64,000 nt of DNA from Viscum album (Eukaryota > Streptophyta > Magnoliopsida > Santalales > Viscaceae), in contig OY728119.1 in assembly GCA_963277665.1 (NCBI GenBank), positions 319,692,206-319,756,205 on the forward strand. The letters are read 5' to 3'. The translations under genes and the position numbers were made by a program. Every line of letters starts with the position of its first letter. The stretch's first letter is position 1. The notes beneath the pieces were generated by a model that did not search any database, had not been told where the DNA came from, and saw nothing but the letters and a program-made list of their open reading frames with translations. Positions 22,961 through 36,800 of this stretch are shown in pieces.

Positions 22961-25900
22961 AAATATTTTATCCTTTCATAAAATTAAACCACTTATAAAT
23001 TAATCCATTCCTTATCTCATAATTCCCTAAAAATGAAATATTGATCATTATTCATTAATACTGGGGGATCATTTATTACAAATTCAATGTTATAATCAAT
23101 ATATAATTATTTGTATATATTTTTTACTCACATACATCTCTCAAATGTGGATGTTTTTGGGTTTGAATGGTCCTCTAATAGAAAGTATATGATGGTTTAA
23201 AGATGATTTTCTAATTTTCCTTCTTCTATTATGACATATTTAAAATAAAATTGAGTAAATTTCATTATATCATAAACTTAAACATATATAGACTATCATT
23301 GGAGGGTAATGTTGATCTATGATAAAAATCCTTCATGTCCTAAATCTCACCCCTTAAGAGTCTAATCACATCCTCATTCAATGAGGTATTAGTGTTGGTA
23401 GTTTGTTCTTATTGATATATTATAAATGAGTTGTCAAATTTAGATCCTATTTTTTCCCGATATATAATATCTAACTTTATTTTTTGGGATGTAATCTTAA
23501 TTTCATTTTAGATTTTCATTTTCTATTTCATGTACTTTTAGGGAGAAGTTTTTATCCAAATAAATCAATGTTAGCTCTTTATAATTTCTTGAATGGTTTT
23601 CCCATGAAACAACTTATTCATGTGAAATATTATATAATCTATTTGTATAATTTCTAACCTAAAATAATGTAAAAAATTTATATATTATGAATTAACTACA
23701 ACTGATATGTTTTGATCCTCAATAATGGGGACATTTTTTTTGAAGTATTATAGTAAAACATATATAAATAAAAGTTTATTACTAAAATGGATTGAATTAT
23801 AGTGAAATATCTAAGTGATATCCAAATAAACATTATGATCACCCATTATCACAATTCTATTATTATTATTATTTATGTTTCAATTTTTTAATGATTATAA
23901 ATAGTGGCATGGTTTTATGATAAAGATACAAAAATCAGTATTAATATTTAATTGAAAAATAAATGTTATCATGGTGTGGATTTAAAAATTATCTGATAAC
24001 TATCCAAAATTATATGATTTATGTAGTGTTTAAATGAAATTTTATTTACATGATAATTATTTCTCATAGTCATTAAACTAGAACTATTTCAATGTTGGTT
24101 TATTATTGAGGTCAGTTTGGCTCCAATGATAACTTGGAATACTTATCATTTTGTGTCCCTAAGACTGTGTTGGTTATTCAACACCCTCTCAATTTCAAAA
24201 ACAGACTATGTTGGCTCCGAAATTATTTAATCGGCTTCCAATTTAATTTTTCAGAAACAAATAATTATTATCTTTTAGTCATCCCCAGCATGATCCACTC
24301 ATGTATTTAACATATAATAATATCAAAATACACAATCTGTTGTATTACCATGAAACTAAATAATAGTTTTACCACATTATAAATTGGATATCATTATTTT
24401 TAATTATTTACAATATGTTAAAAATATTATTAAAAATTGGTAAAAATTTATTAAATATCTTCTATTTTTTAGTTTGATAATGCTAAAATAAATTATTTTC
24501 ATAAAATAAAAAAATAACTTGTGATCAATCATTAACATGTTAGGATGACACCTAGTTTTTGTCTTCAAATACTTCATGTATATAAACTAGTTAGATTCAA
24601 AATCTACATTTGATGATGTTTCAATTTTTAAATAGAAAATTGATTATTGGATTATTTTTATGAATCTTTTACATCATGATTTTAATGGTAATTGAGTTTT
24701 TCTAAATCATTACTATTGTCATTTGAATTATCCTCGAATGATAGTGTCTCTACCATCACACAGTAATTTCATATCATTTTCCAAAATATATCCATATTTT
24801 GAGGAATTAATTAAATACTGAATTATGAATAATTTTTAGTGTCCCCTTATAGTGCATGAAAAACATTAGAAGTACAAAACATCCTAAAAAATAAACAATC
24901 CTTACCATGAATAATTGAGAATCAATTGGGATAATATTCTCAAAAAAATTTAATGGGATCACTCAGTACACAATCGTGTAATACATAGTATCTAATAGAA
25001 TTGAAAATGGATAATATATTAAATAATCAATAGGGTTATAAAGTAGATAGATACACATAAGGAAAAGAAGGAATATTTTGGGAATTATGTAAAAATTGAG
25101 GAATTGAAGAAATAAAAGTAATCATTCAATGAGAAATAAAATAATAAATAATTTAATGTGATATGTAGTGTAATGAACATTATAAAGATATATGATGTGA
25201 AATAATACCAGTAACCTCTTTCCTTTATGGAGAGGATGTTCTATAAAACATGGAAGTGTTAATAAGATGTGCATTTAGATATTCCATTAGATGTATGTAA
25301 ATATTACATTTATTGTGGCAATAAAAAAATATTTATGTACTCAATGGTCATTCAAGAACATCGTTAAAAAATGAATAAATGATATAGATTGAGGAGGATT
25401 TATATAATTGAATAGTTTTTAGCTATTTTCTAAATAAATACTTATGAAATTTTAGGACCCATGTATGTTTTCAATAATAGGAACAATTTGTTGAAAAATA
25501 TTTTCATTTCATTTTAAAATATAAGAGAATGTAACTAAAATATATTACTTAACATATTAATGAAAATTATATTATATTGGTTGTATCATACCATTATAAA
25601 ATTATAATTGACATGTAGAACCCAAAATAAACTAATGAAATTTGGGAATATGTGTTGGGGAATGTGGTCAAATATTTAATCCCCATTGATTTTAACATTC
25701 TTGAAACCTGTGAGGGTTTTTTAAAACCTATACTTTTATGGGAATCTTTTTAGAAAAGGTACAGTAAAAATCAATGTTCATTACAAGGGGATATCATTTC
25801 ATATGGTAAAAGAGAAAATTGATGTCATTATATCATAACTAGTAAATAATTTTAGGGATTGGATTGATACATAGATGACTATATGGATGAAAATTAAAAT

Positions 25901-26455
25901 TTCATGATGAATTCTAAAATTATATAACTATTAAAAATTGACGAATAAGAACCGTATTTTAAAAAAATTAAATAATCAAAATATAACAAACCATTATTTG
26001 GAAGATACCCATCAATAAACCTAGTTATCATATCTGAATCAAATACCTAGTGTAATATTTTTCAAATATATGGATATTGAGGAATCTTAAATGGGTAATA
26101 TTTTATATTATATGGTTGAGTAAAAATACATAGAGGAATATAATCCAAAAATCATCAATACATATTATTGAAATAAATGAACAAGGAGGATTTTGAAATA
26201 TAAGGAAAAATCAATACAAGATAGTGGACACATAGATTATGTTGTGGATGTTGGATATAAGATTACATAAATGAAGATTTTGGGATGTAGGGATTATGAC
26301 TATAAATAAATTATTTATTGGGATAAAAAAATATGGTGTAATATACTAAAAGAGGTGCAGTCATGGGTTCAGATACCCATGACCCTAAAATTTATTAAAA
26401 ATGTTTAAAGGTGAAAGATACAGGAAGAAATGGTAACATGATACATACCATATAC
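22961..26455. other. AT-rich spacer, nothing recognised
   Basis: Long AT-rich DNA with short A/T runs. No frame with family features, no clear LTR edge and no RNA gene seen on either strand. Confidence 0.5.
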
Positions 26456-26459
26456 AGAT

Positions 26460-27310
26460 AGAAAACACAAAAACACGCCCATAGATTACCTTTTTCTTGG
26501 CCGGCCTCAACCCCTAGACCCTCCACGATTAGCAGGATAGTGCCCTCACCCCCTTTGAATTACATCTTCCTTCTCCAATGGCAGAACCTCAATATTGAAC
26601 AATTCAATTTCTTCAGGATAAACATCCACATGCAGCATTGAAAGCTCGTCATCAGTGGAGGAAGCACTATCCTAATGATCAATACCAGTAGGAGAATCCA
26701 CATGCAGGTCCTGGGGACCTTTTTGTACAATATTATAGTCATGCACATCCTTGAGTGAATGTGCAGCATTATAAGCCAGATATTCCCTCTCATTTGGAGA
26801 ATGTGATGCATTTTGAATAGAATATTTGATCTCTATTGGGATCTCCAAACAGTCAACACAAGCCAGAATCGAGGAAGAGTATCTTCATTTGCTGCATCCT
26901 GCATTCTTGGGCCCTCAAGATTAATCAGATCAAACTCAGGAGTATTAATAGACTATAGCATGGAAATGAAATTGACAATTGGTCTTAGATGTTTTTTCAA
27001 TGCCTCATCACCAAAAGAAACCATTGGAGAAACATCCAGATTAGTCCCCCTCTGATCCAAAGCCATTAGAGGTCCTCATTACCCCCAAAATAGCAGGGGG
27101 AGATCTTGCCATAATATCAACCTGTGTAAGTGAGAGAGATCACACCAGACCCTCCTCCCCTAGATCACCTTGCTGACCATCATCCTTCTCAACAGAAGAA
27201 ACTCTCTCCCTATGTACACCCTCTTGAATCACCTGTTGTACAATGACTTCTCCCATAATAGCACATTCCATCAACAGATTCTCAAAATATTTCATAATAA
27301 TATCTATTTA
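26460..27310 (-). pseudogene. Minus-strand coding relic ending in an AT-hook-like GRPRKK motif, unidentified
   Basis: An island of higher GC in AT-rich surroundings. Read on the minus strand it gives long protein-like text in shifting frames: an N-terminal part (FENLLMECAIMGEVIVQQVI), a middle with acidic and Ser/Asp runs (DSASSTDDELSMLHVDVY), and a basic end (NRGGSRG, stop, GRPRKK). The end is AT-hook-like, and such basic tails occur before the endonuclease of some plant LINEs, but no endonuclease is readable below 26460. I do not recognise the gene with confidence. The open frames at 26560-26811 (minus) and 26813-27055 (plus) are not themselves the best reading. Confidence 0.35.
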
Positions 27311-27849
27311 TAAAAATTATGGTGATCTCTTCAATATAAAAATAGAATACCATAAATCACATTCCTAAAAAATAATAAGATTATCAAACATTGAGATAAA
27401 AGTTATTATTCAATGGCTAATGGAAAAAGGAAAATTTATCAAATCCATTAAAAATGAAAAACATTATAGAATTATCTATTCAAAAATTATTTAGGGGACA
27501 AAAACTAGTAGGTCACCAAATATAACTGTTGTAGTTGAAATGACTCAAAACCCCCTTGAATGTGTTAAAGAAATTCTGTATTGGTATATCATGACAATAA
27601 TAATATCCACATCATAAAAACAAAATGAGAGGGTAGCCATAATGTCACTAATTTTTCATTAGAAACATATTTCCCTTTAATGACATTTCAAATTATTCCA
27701 ATGAATAAATATGTTGGAAATTATTCCATGTGTAATTATACCATGTATAAATACCTAAAAATACCCATTAACAAAATTGACATCACAAATTTATGTAGAC
27801 ATTCCATAGCATAAGTGTACACATAAGACGTACTAACCTATGATTTTTT
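27311..27849. other. AT-rich spacer, nothing recognised
   Basis: No frame or repeat with recognisable features. Confidence 0.5.
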
Positions 27850-29211
27850 ATCCTTTAAAATAAATACGATGATCTATAATGGTTTTCAAATGCAACAACC
27901 AATTTAATGAAATTACATAATATTATAATTATATTATTAATAGATCCATAATAAACACTAATACATAATACCATTAATAGATATTAGCTTTAGGAAAATG
28001 ATAATTAATAAGAGTTATTATTGAAAAAAAGGTTATAATATAATAAAACATCTTTATATTGTATATTATTTCCATAAATATTTTTACAAATTGTCAAATT
28101 TATTTTTTCTTAATTTAAATTCATTCTTCAAACATCTCATTAATATTTTCAAAGTTTGAATTTTAAAAATTTTATGAAAAGATTGAATTTTATTTGAAAA
28201 TAGGTTTTTTGAAATTTTATCGCTATGTAAAAATAACATAGATGCTTGAAAACAAATTCAAGTAATATATATATATAAATAATGATATTATTTTTCTTAA
28301 TATAATATTTGAGCTTACTAAAATAATTTTATTGTTTTTTGAAATAATGTTAAAAAGAATAGTTTAATATAAATTGATTTGGGATATCTCTTTGGATGAT
28401 GTATTTTCAAGGATATATTCAGTTCTAGATTTTCCTTAAAGACTTATAAAATTCACTACATTTATATTAAATAAAAATACATACATAAACTAATTAATTT
28501 TGGTAATTTTATTTCATACATAAATTTCATTTTGAGAAACCTAATCTATCTAAAAGTAATTTTTACATTTTAAAATATATTTATTTTAAAAATAACTATT
28601 CACACCTTTAAAAATATGATATGATAAAATGAATTTAAAATTTATAATTCTATGATTTAATTGTATTAATAAAGAATATTTTGTTTTATATTATCAATAC
28701 TAATTAGTGTGGGTAAAATATAGTTACCCTGGTAAAATGTAAAAAAAGAAAAAATAGTTTTAAATAGGAGAAAGGAAAAAACATTTTAAAAGTTTATTTT
28801 AAATAATTCATTGAAATTATTTTTTACTTTATGATTTTTCACACAAAAAATATTTCCCATCATGACCTATTTATCCTTTTATAGTGGTACATGAATTGTT
28901 GAATAATAATGAGGGGTTCCAAAAGATCCATTTACTCCTTTCATAAAAGGATATCATTGCTACAATAATAAAGATACAAATAATCATTGAATTCCATTAT
29001 GAAACACTACTCATTTACTATATGTATAACCCTATACAAAAAATAATAATCCCTTGTTCACTCATATTTATCCAATGAACATTAAATTCATGGGAACGTA
29101 CAATGGAAAATAAAGCATCAAATGTAAATAATTTCACCTTCAATAGATGTTTTCTAAAATGTTACTCTATGAAATATATTTTAAACATAGTAATATAATT
29201 AATTAATAAAA

Positions 29212-29238
29212 TAATATATATATATATATATATATATG
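29212..29238. repeat. (TA)n microsatellite
   Basis: An uninterrupted run of about 12 TA units within copy A. A shorter run lies at 34111-34126 near the matching part of copy B. Confidence 0.9.
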
Positions 29239-32049
29239 TTATTATATTATTTTTTACCCCTTAGTAATTCATTTATATAAAATTAGGAAAAAACCATGAA
29301 CGTTCATTCACTGTATGTTATGCAGACAATGACCTCCACTACGAGACGTCATTTCTTTTTCATTAACAATATTTATTGATGGTATTTATATTTATAATGA
29401 CAAATAAATATGATAAATATATATATCATATAATTATTATTCTTAAATTTCAAATTAATAACATCCTTCACCCCCACTCACGCATTGGGAATGAGTATGT
29501 AAATCAATTGTCTTTACATATTACCACATCCATAATAAAATCAATTTTGTTTTTCTTTTTGATTTTCATATATTATACGTAAATAATCAGAAAATTTTAT
29601 TCATGAAAAATAATATCATTATTATTGTGTTATAATAATATTCCATTAAAAAATTTGTCATATCTTATACTTTCCAACAGATTTAATACGAGTTCACGTT
29701 TGGGTTAGTTTATTGGCCAATGTTAACAATTATTTAATTTTAAATTAAATAACACTATGAGATTAAAGAAATTAAATGTTATATAATTAATCATTATGTA
29801 ATTTATTACTACTATAGTTCTCAGGAAATAATATTTTATGTATATAATGTATTATTTGATTAACATTTTTTTTCTCGAAAATTGCAGAAATATATAGTTA
29901 TCAAATCTATTTTCAAATCTCATAAATATAATAGATATGGAATAAAACATGAAAATTTTAAATAATATTTTTCCAATAATTTATAATAAATAATTATATA
30001 TAAATAATTTTCTTTGGAATCAAATTAGGGTTCATTATATCAAAATCCTTAGAATTTCTCACAATAGTTAGAGTTATTAACATTTTGTCACTATAAATAA
30101 TTCATGTACTCCAGAAGAAGAATTATAATAACAATTATAAATAAGAAATATTTATGATTAGGTTTATAAATCAGGTTACTAGTATTTTTATTTTACCTTA
30201 GTTTGTAGTGCCATTATCTAATCAAGGAAATACGGTAATAGTTTTTCATCACAAATTTATCTCTATGAGATTTTTTCTGTTATGAACGTAATTCAATTTC
30301 TATGAATTATATAAGACATATTTAAGATATCATGTCATTTTTATATTTTAATCTTGGTATTTTAATTTCAATTTCAATCCATCTACATCATTGTGTTATG
30401 ATTAGAAGGATTTATAAATCTATAATAGTTTCTTTTTATCAAATTTTAATCCCTTAACACAAGACAAAGTTCACCCTGTTTATTATTTAAATGTTGAAAA
30501 TAATTTCCTATTTTTATTTTTTATCAAGACTATATACTATTTCAAAATAATATATTTCATTTTTATTTTTATACATCTCATTGTGTTTTGATTCTAATGT
30601 CACAAAGGAAATAAGTGGTTGTTGTGAATCAATTTCCATTCTTGAGACATATCAATTATACATTTGTATATTATTTCTAAGGACTGATACATTCTAACTG
30701 ATAATGAATTTAGTATATATATCAACTTTATTTTGTAAGGAAATCAGGATTTACATAAATTTTCTTATTCTAGATTATTTAATTTTTTTAATCATATTTG
30801 TAGAATAAATCCTACTTATTTTAATGTATTTTTCCCCCATGACCTTGTTTTTACTTCCCACAAATATTCTACTTTCTCTATTAGGAAAAACAAATATCAC
30901 AACTTACAAAATTTTTCACCATTATTATTTAAAATATTTCATCATAATTTTAATGATGTGTTTTTTAAAAAACTTTTTATCAAATTGCCCGAAATTTTTT
31001 TAATAGCCTTTATACAAAATGTTTTTATCAACCATAAATAATTTTTTATGATTAAATTTATATTTCATTATTATTTCAAATATTTATGAGTTTTTAAAAA
31101 TTAAATTCATTAAAATTATTTTCAATTTTACTTTTTACAAATTTATTAATTTTCCATCATTCAATTATTATATGTTATAGTTAAATATATATGCATTTAA
31201 TGTATTTTCCATTAAATTTTTCAAAATAAAATTTCTTTTTCATGTTTCTTCTATAAAATATTCATTTTAAATTTTATAGTTTCTAAAATTATTTTTGAAA
31301 ACATTTTTCAAAAAGTTCATAATAATTTCACATAAAGTTTTAAAATATAGATGCTTTCAATTTACTATAATTATTCATCGTTAATTTAAAATAATTCATA
31401 ATAATTTCACATAAATTTTTTCAAAAAATTATATCTTTATCATTTCTTTATTATAAAAGGTTATTTTTAAAATATATGTTTTTTGTGTATTTTCTCCCCT
31501 AATTATAGAAATTACGATGTCTTTACCCAATATTCATTATTAGTTATTATTTTTAAAGTTAAAATTTTCAATGTATTGTAGTTTCTCCTTTTTTATAACA
31601 TTATATATTCCCATGGATATTTTATTTGAAAATATTTTTTTCTAACATATTCTACTTCCCTCAAAATTTTTATTGATTGTAATATGTGGTTAAATGTATT
31701 AAATTTTATGTTTTTTAAAAATGGTTTGTGTTCACATCAATTTTCTCTCTATGTTTATCATTCATGAGTATATGTTTTTATAAATCTGGATATTTTATTG
31801 TATAATGTTATTTCATTTTTAAAATAAGATTTTGGGCATTCGATTATTTCACTGGATCATGTTACGTGATGGTTTTTAATGTTTTATAAATTTATTCATC
31901 TTACATGGGTTTATTATGAGATAATTAATGTTTGATTTTCATATGGATCTTAAATGTATAAATAGTAAATGTCTTATACCAATGTCCCCCTAAAATGAAT
32001 ATTTTAAATATTTATACCTCATGACAAAATTATTTATATAATAGAAATA

Positions 32050-32420
32050 TTTTATATTCAAAATATAATGCACGGACGTTTTTTGGTCAACAATATGATG
32101 TGTGGGTTTTTTACGACATGAAGCATTTGAATTTTTTATATTCAAATCTGGAATCATTGGTATTTATTTATTTTCAAAAAAATAAGTAAGGGAATTTATT
32201 TTTTCTATAACATGATTGGTGGGAATCAAGTTTTTAAACAACATGATGTATGAGGATTTTTTACAACAAAATGTTTTTGGAATTTGTATATTGGAAACAT
32301 GAAGCATCATACTTATTTTTTTCATTATATGAAGTTTTTAAATTTTATTTGTTCACAACATCATGTATGGATAAAATATTATTCACCACATTACATGGTA
32401 TATTTTATTTGTACACAGTT
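32050..32420 (+). repeat. Sub-array with core acaacatgatgtatgg inside copy A
   Basis: Irregular units recur several times (for example caacaatatgatgtgtggg, caacatgatgtatgagg, caacatcatgtatggat), separated by T-rich text. A matching array lies in copy B. Confidence 0.55.
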
Positions 32421-33000
32421 ATATAATTTATCTTTGTTAAGGATTATTCCAAATTTTCAAGTTTTTATCTTATATTAATATGTCTTCATGATTATTTATA
32501 TTATTTGAAGTATTATCCACATTTATATCATGAACAAATTTGTTTGGTTATTGATTTTTATTTTGAGCCATGTTATAAATTTTTTAATCCCTTTAACATT
32601 ATTTTCATGGTCATATGTTGAACCACTATATTATATGTTTATTATCCATGTTAATCATCTGTTTCATTAGGATAATAATGTTTCACTCATATTTTTCAGC
32701 ATGTATATGATGTAATATATTGTGGTGTATATTTTCCTTACTGTGAATTTGAGCTCCGTACTTTCTTCTATTTTAAATTCCAATGTAATGAAGATTAATA
32801 TATCATGTTATAAGTCTAAATAATTTAAAACTAGTTAATGTAATTTATAATTGATTTCATGTATAGTACAATAATATATTTATATATCCAATATCTATGA
32901 GATTTATCCTTTTAGTGATTGTATTGTAAAAATATAATAAAATATATAATATAAATCTTGAGATTAATATACTATTATAGTCATTTTTATCGTGGGTACA

Positions 33001-33869
33001 TATTATTATTATCAGGAAAGGTTTAAAATATATTTGGGATATGTTTAGTTATTTTTGGAGATTAGTTTAGAGAACTATTTTAAAAACCCTTAGGAAATGT
33101 CAAAGGAGTGATTTTTATAATAAGATAACATCACATTAATTTTTTAATATATATATTGTGTTGTTATTTAGAAACTAAATCCCTATAAAGATATTGTGAT
33201 GCTGGTATTGGAAAATTTTTACATATAGCTAATTGGAACATAGAGGTTTTATTGAGTTTAAACTAGATTTTCACCTTGTACACCACAAAGAGGCCTATTT
33301 GGACATCCAATTTGACACACCTAGGGGATATTAATTTTATTATCACGTGATAATATATAAAAATCACATGAAATATTTATTTCCTATTTACAATGAGGAA
33401 TTTGGTTGACAGTTATCAGATAACATAACATAACATAACCTTGGTAAATCCAAAGAGAGTTATAGTATTAACCAACCATGACATAATTGATATGAAAATA
33501 TCCTAGTTTGAAATAATGATTTCATTGAAGATGAAATTATGTTATTTATATTTAATATAAATATACACTAATTATTTTTTATAATATCAAAAAAAATTCA
33601 ATTAGTATTTGGTTGAATCGTGATCCTGTAATTGATGTTGTGAAAGGTACAGTCTAAGTAACTCTTAAGAATAATATTTGGGATTAGTTGTTTCTTTTTA
33701 ATATCAAGGGTTATTATTGGGGATATCTCATAATAATGTGTTTTTATATATTTTCCTCAAACTTTTATCTTATTCCTTTAGTGAAAATTAATTAATGCAA
33801 TGAGGTAACAATTAATTTAATGGAGATACCCTAAAAAACATAGTTGTTTAAAAATTTAAAATGAATGGA
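33001..33869. other. Spacer between the two large repeat copies
   Basis: AT-rich, with a short aacat x4 repeat at 33419-33438. No primer site, polypurine tract or coding frame was found, so there is no direct support for the copies being LTRs. Confidence 0.5.
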
Positions 33870-36800
33870 AAGGTCTACAACCTGTGTCACATGCAAAAAC
33901 CAAAATAAAATAAAAAATATTCAATAATTTATTATTTATAAATATATAATTAAAACAAAGAATGTGGATGAAAATTTTATTTTACCTTTATCGAATCAAT
34001 AATTAATATGTGTTAATATAGAAAAATGTAATAATAAAATACATTTTATATAAATTATACACTCATTCCAAAAAAGTTTGTAAAAATATTTGAAATTAAA
34101 TTTCAAATATATATATATATATATTTATTAACTCCCCTCATGATGATTTATAACTTGTATATTTTTTTCATTTTTCAAAAAAATTTATATTTTTTTCTTG
34201 AAAAAAATGTTTATGAGATTTTATCACAATGTATAAGTATCCATGAAGATTAAAAATATATATAAATTATAAAATATATATTTAAAGAATAACATTATAC
34301 ATTTTAATATATAATTTGACCATATAAATTAATTTTCTAACATTTATAGAACTAAATAAAATTTTATATTTAATAAAAAATGAATTTTCCCTCGTTAAAT
34401 TTAAAAATTTCAAGTCATATTCAGTTGTGAAATTTAATGAATGTCTGAGAAATCATTGTATTTATAATAAATATTTTAATTTCATTAATATCAATAATAC
34501 AGATAATATGAAATTATATAAAATTATAAATATTAATACTTCATTTTGTTATAACTTTTTTTACGCGATTAACTTATTTTTTTAAATAATATTTTAAAGT
34601 TTTAGAAATTTTATATTATTATATGATTTCAAAATTTTAAATTAAAAGTTTAAAAATATTTAATATTCTAATTTTTTTAGTTTTTGAAATTCATTTCTAT
34701 TGTTAAATATAGTTTCCCTGATAAAAAAAAGGAAAAAATAGTTTTTATTATAGGTAATGGATAATAAATGATTAAAAATGTCATTCATTTATTAGTTGAG
34801 AAGAGTTTGAACTTTGCCATAATATTAATTCCACATTTTCCAATTTTTATCCATTTACCATTACATATTTTCAGTATATTATTGAAACTAATGAGTGCAT
34901 ATAAAAGTTCAATTTTTTTACTTATAATTTGATATCACCTCCAACATTTTAGAGGTACACGATACCTTATAATTAATAGTTGAAATTATACATTTTAATA
35001 CTCACAATATTCATATCCCTGTAATATACTCCTATTTTCCCTCATATTTATACTATTGAATTAAATTTTTATGGAACTTTAATTGAAAAATAATGTCGCC
35101 AATATTTGTATTATTTTATTCTTATGCTTTTATTCTTAATAAATTTTTTACAAATAACATATCACCATAATAATATTATTATATCAGTTTCATTAGTATA
35201 ATGATATGTTTTTAATATTAATTGTTTAAACATTAGTTATTCATTTTCATCAACATATAAAAAACAAAATAACATCATTAGTTGGTTGTACGGACTACCA
35301 AATCAATGAAGCGACACCCTTTTTTATCAAGGATATTTATTGATGTTATTAATGGTTTAAATGAGGAATAAATATTATATAACTACTATAATTAGGAATT
35401 TAAAATGAAAAATTAATACCCACTTTCACCCACTCTCACACATTGGGAAACATGAACTCTAGTTATACATAGGTGCATATTACAACAACCACATAGAAAT
35501 GTTATTTTTCTTTTTAGTTTATATTATTATAATTAATATATAAATATAAATATATATTTAAACACATTAATGAATAAAAAATATCATAATTATAATACTT
35601 TTTAGAGATATTATACCAAAATAAACACCTACATAAAATAATCACCAACCAAGTTAAATTGTGTTCAAGTTTTGCTCATTATGACAACTAACGCCCTACA
35701 TTTTTTAATATATGATTATGGGTAACTATGTGAATATGAAATAATAATTATATTGATATAAATTAATAAAATAATTATTACTATATATTTATAATATTAT
35801 TATATTATTAATTTTCCTTAATTTTATGGTTACGTTTCCATTCGTTATGATTTACAAAATAAGTTTTTAGTAATTACCTTTTTAAATAACATAACTAAAA
35901 TACATATGGAGTAATATAATAAATTTGTTAATAATTATATTTTATGTATTATTGAATCATAAATGATATATGAATAATTATATTGGTATCAAAATATGGT
36001 TAATGATATAAAAATCATTAATCATTCATAAAATAGTTACTTTTTTTAACTATTGATTACCATGATACAATATAAATAAAAAATTTAATCAACATAATGA
36101 ATTATATTTTGTTTTATAAAATTTTAATATTTATAATTAAGGTTATTAAATAGGTTACCAAGATTTTTAATTATTTACCAGAGTTTAGAGTGTGATTAAC
36201 TAAGAAAGGAAACAAGGTACGTGATTTTCATCTCAAATTATTCTCATTGAGGCATTTTATGTTTTATTACACAAATTTAATTTATATGGTTCATATAGTT
36301 TCTATTTGAGATATAATATTATGAATTAGATTTTTATTTGTGTAAATTATGTTTAATTTCAAGCCCTCTATTAAAAAAGGATTTGACTTTAATGTTTTCT
36401 AAAGATGAAAGAATTTTTTTGTATTAGATTTGAATATCTTGAGACATTATATGCTATACATGATTTAAAAATTTCATGGATGTAAATAAAAAAACATTAT
36501 GAATTTTTATCAAAATTTATTTACATTTAATTAAATTAAATATCCTTGTAAATGTTATACCTCTGGTGGGATTTCTATATGAATGTTTAAAATGCTATAA
36601 GGGGTTTTTATGACTCAATTATCTTCATTTTACCATACTCAATACACATTGTCTATTGATTTTTAAGAATGATATATTATAACCTATAATGATATTTGGA
36701 TGTATTTACACAATATTTTAATTTGAAATAATTTTTTACCCAAATAATTTCTTCGTCTAGGATTCTAATTTTTGTTAAATTTCATTTTTGAAGGAATAAT

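Larger units (their letters stand above)
27850..33000 (+). repeat. Copy A of a degenerate direct repeat of about 5.2 kb
   Basis: Pairs in the same order with copy B at offsets of about 6.0-6.15 kb. Matching words include aaattttatcgctatgtaaaaa (about 28215), cacccccactcacgcattggg (about 29468), cctcatgacaaaattatttat (about 32017) and ccaatatctatgagatttatc (about 32888). No coding frame is seen. The right edge is where similarity fades near 33,000. Confidence 0.65.

Noticed and set aside
33001..33869. Internal region of an LTR element between the two large repeats
   Set aside because: No primer site, polypurine tract or coding trace could be found, so calling the repeats LTRs would be unsupported; kept only as one option.
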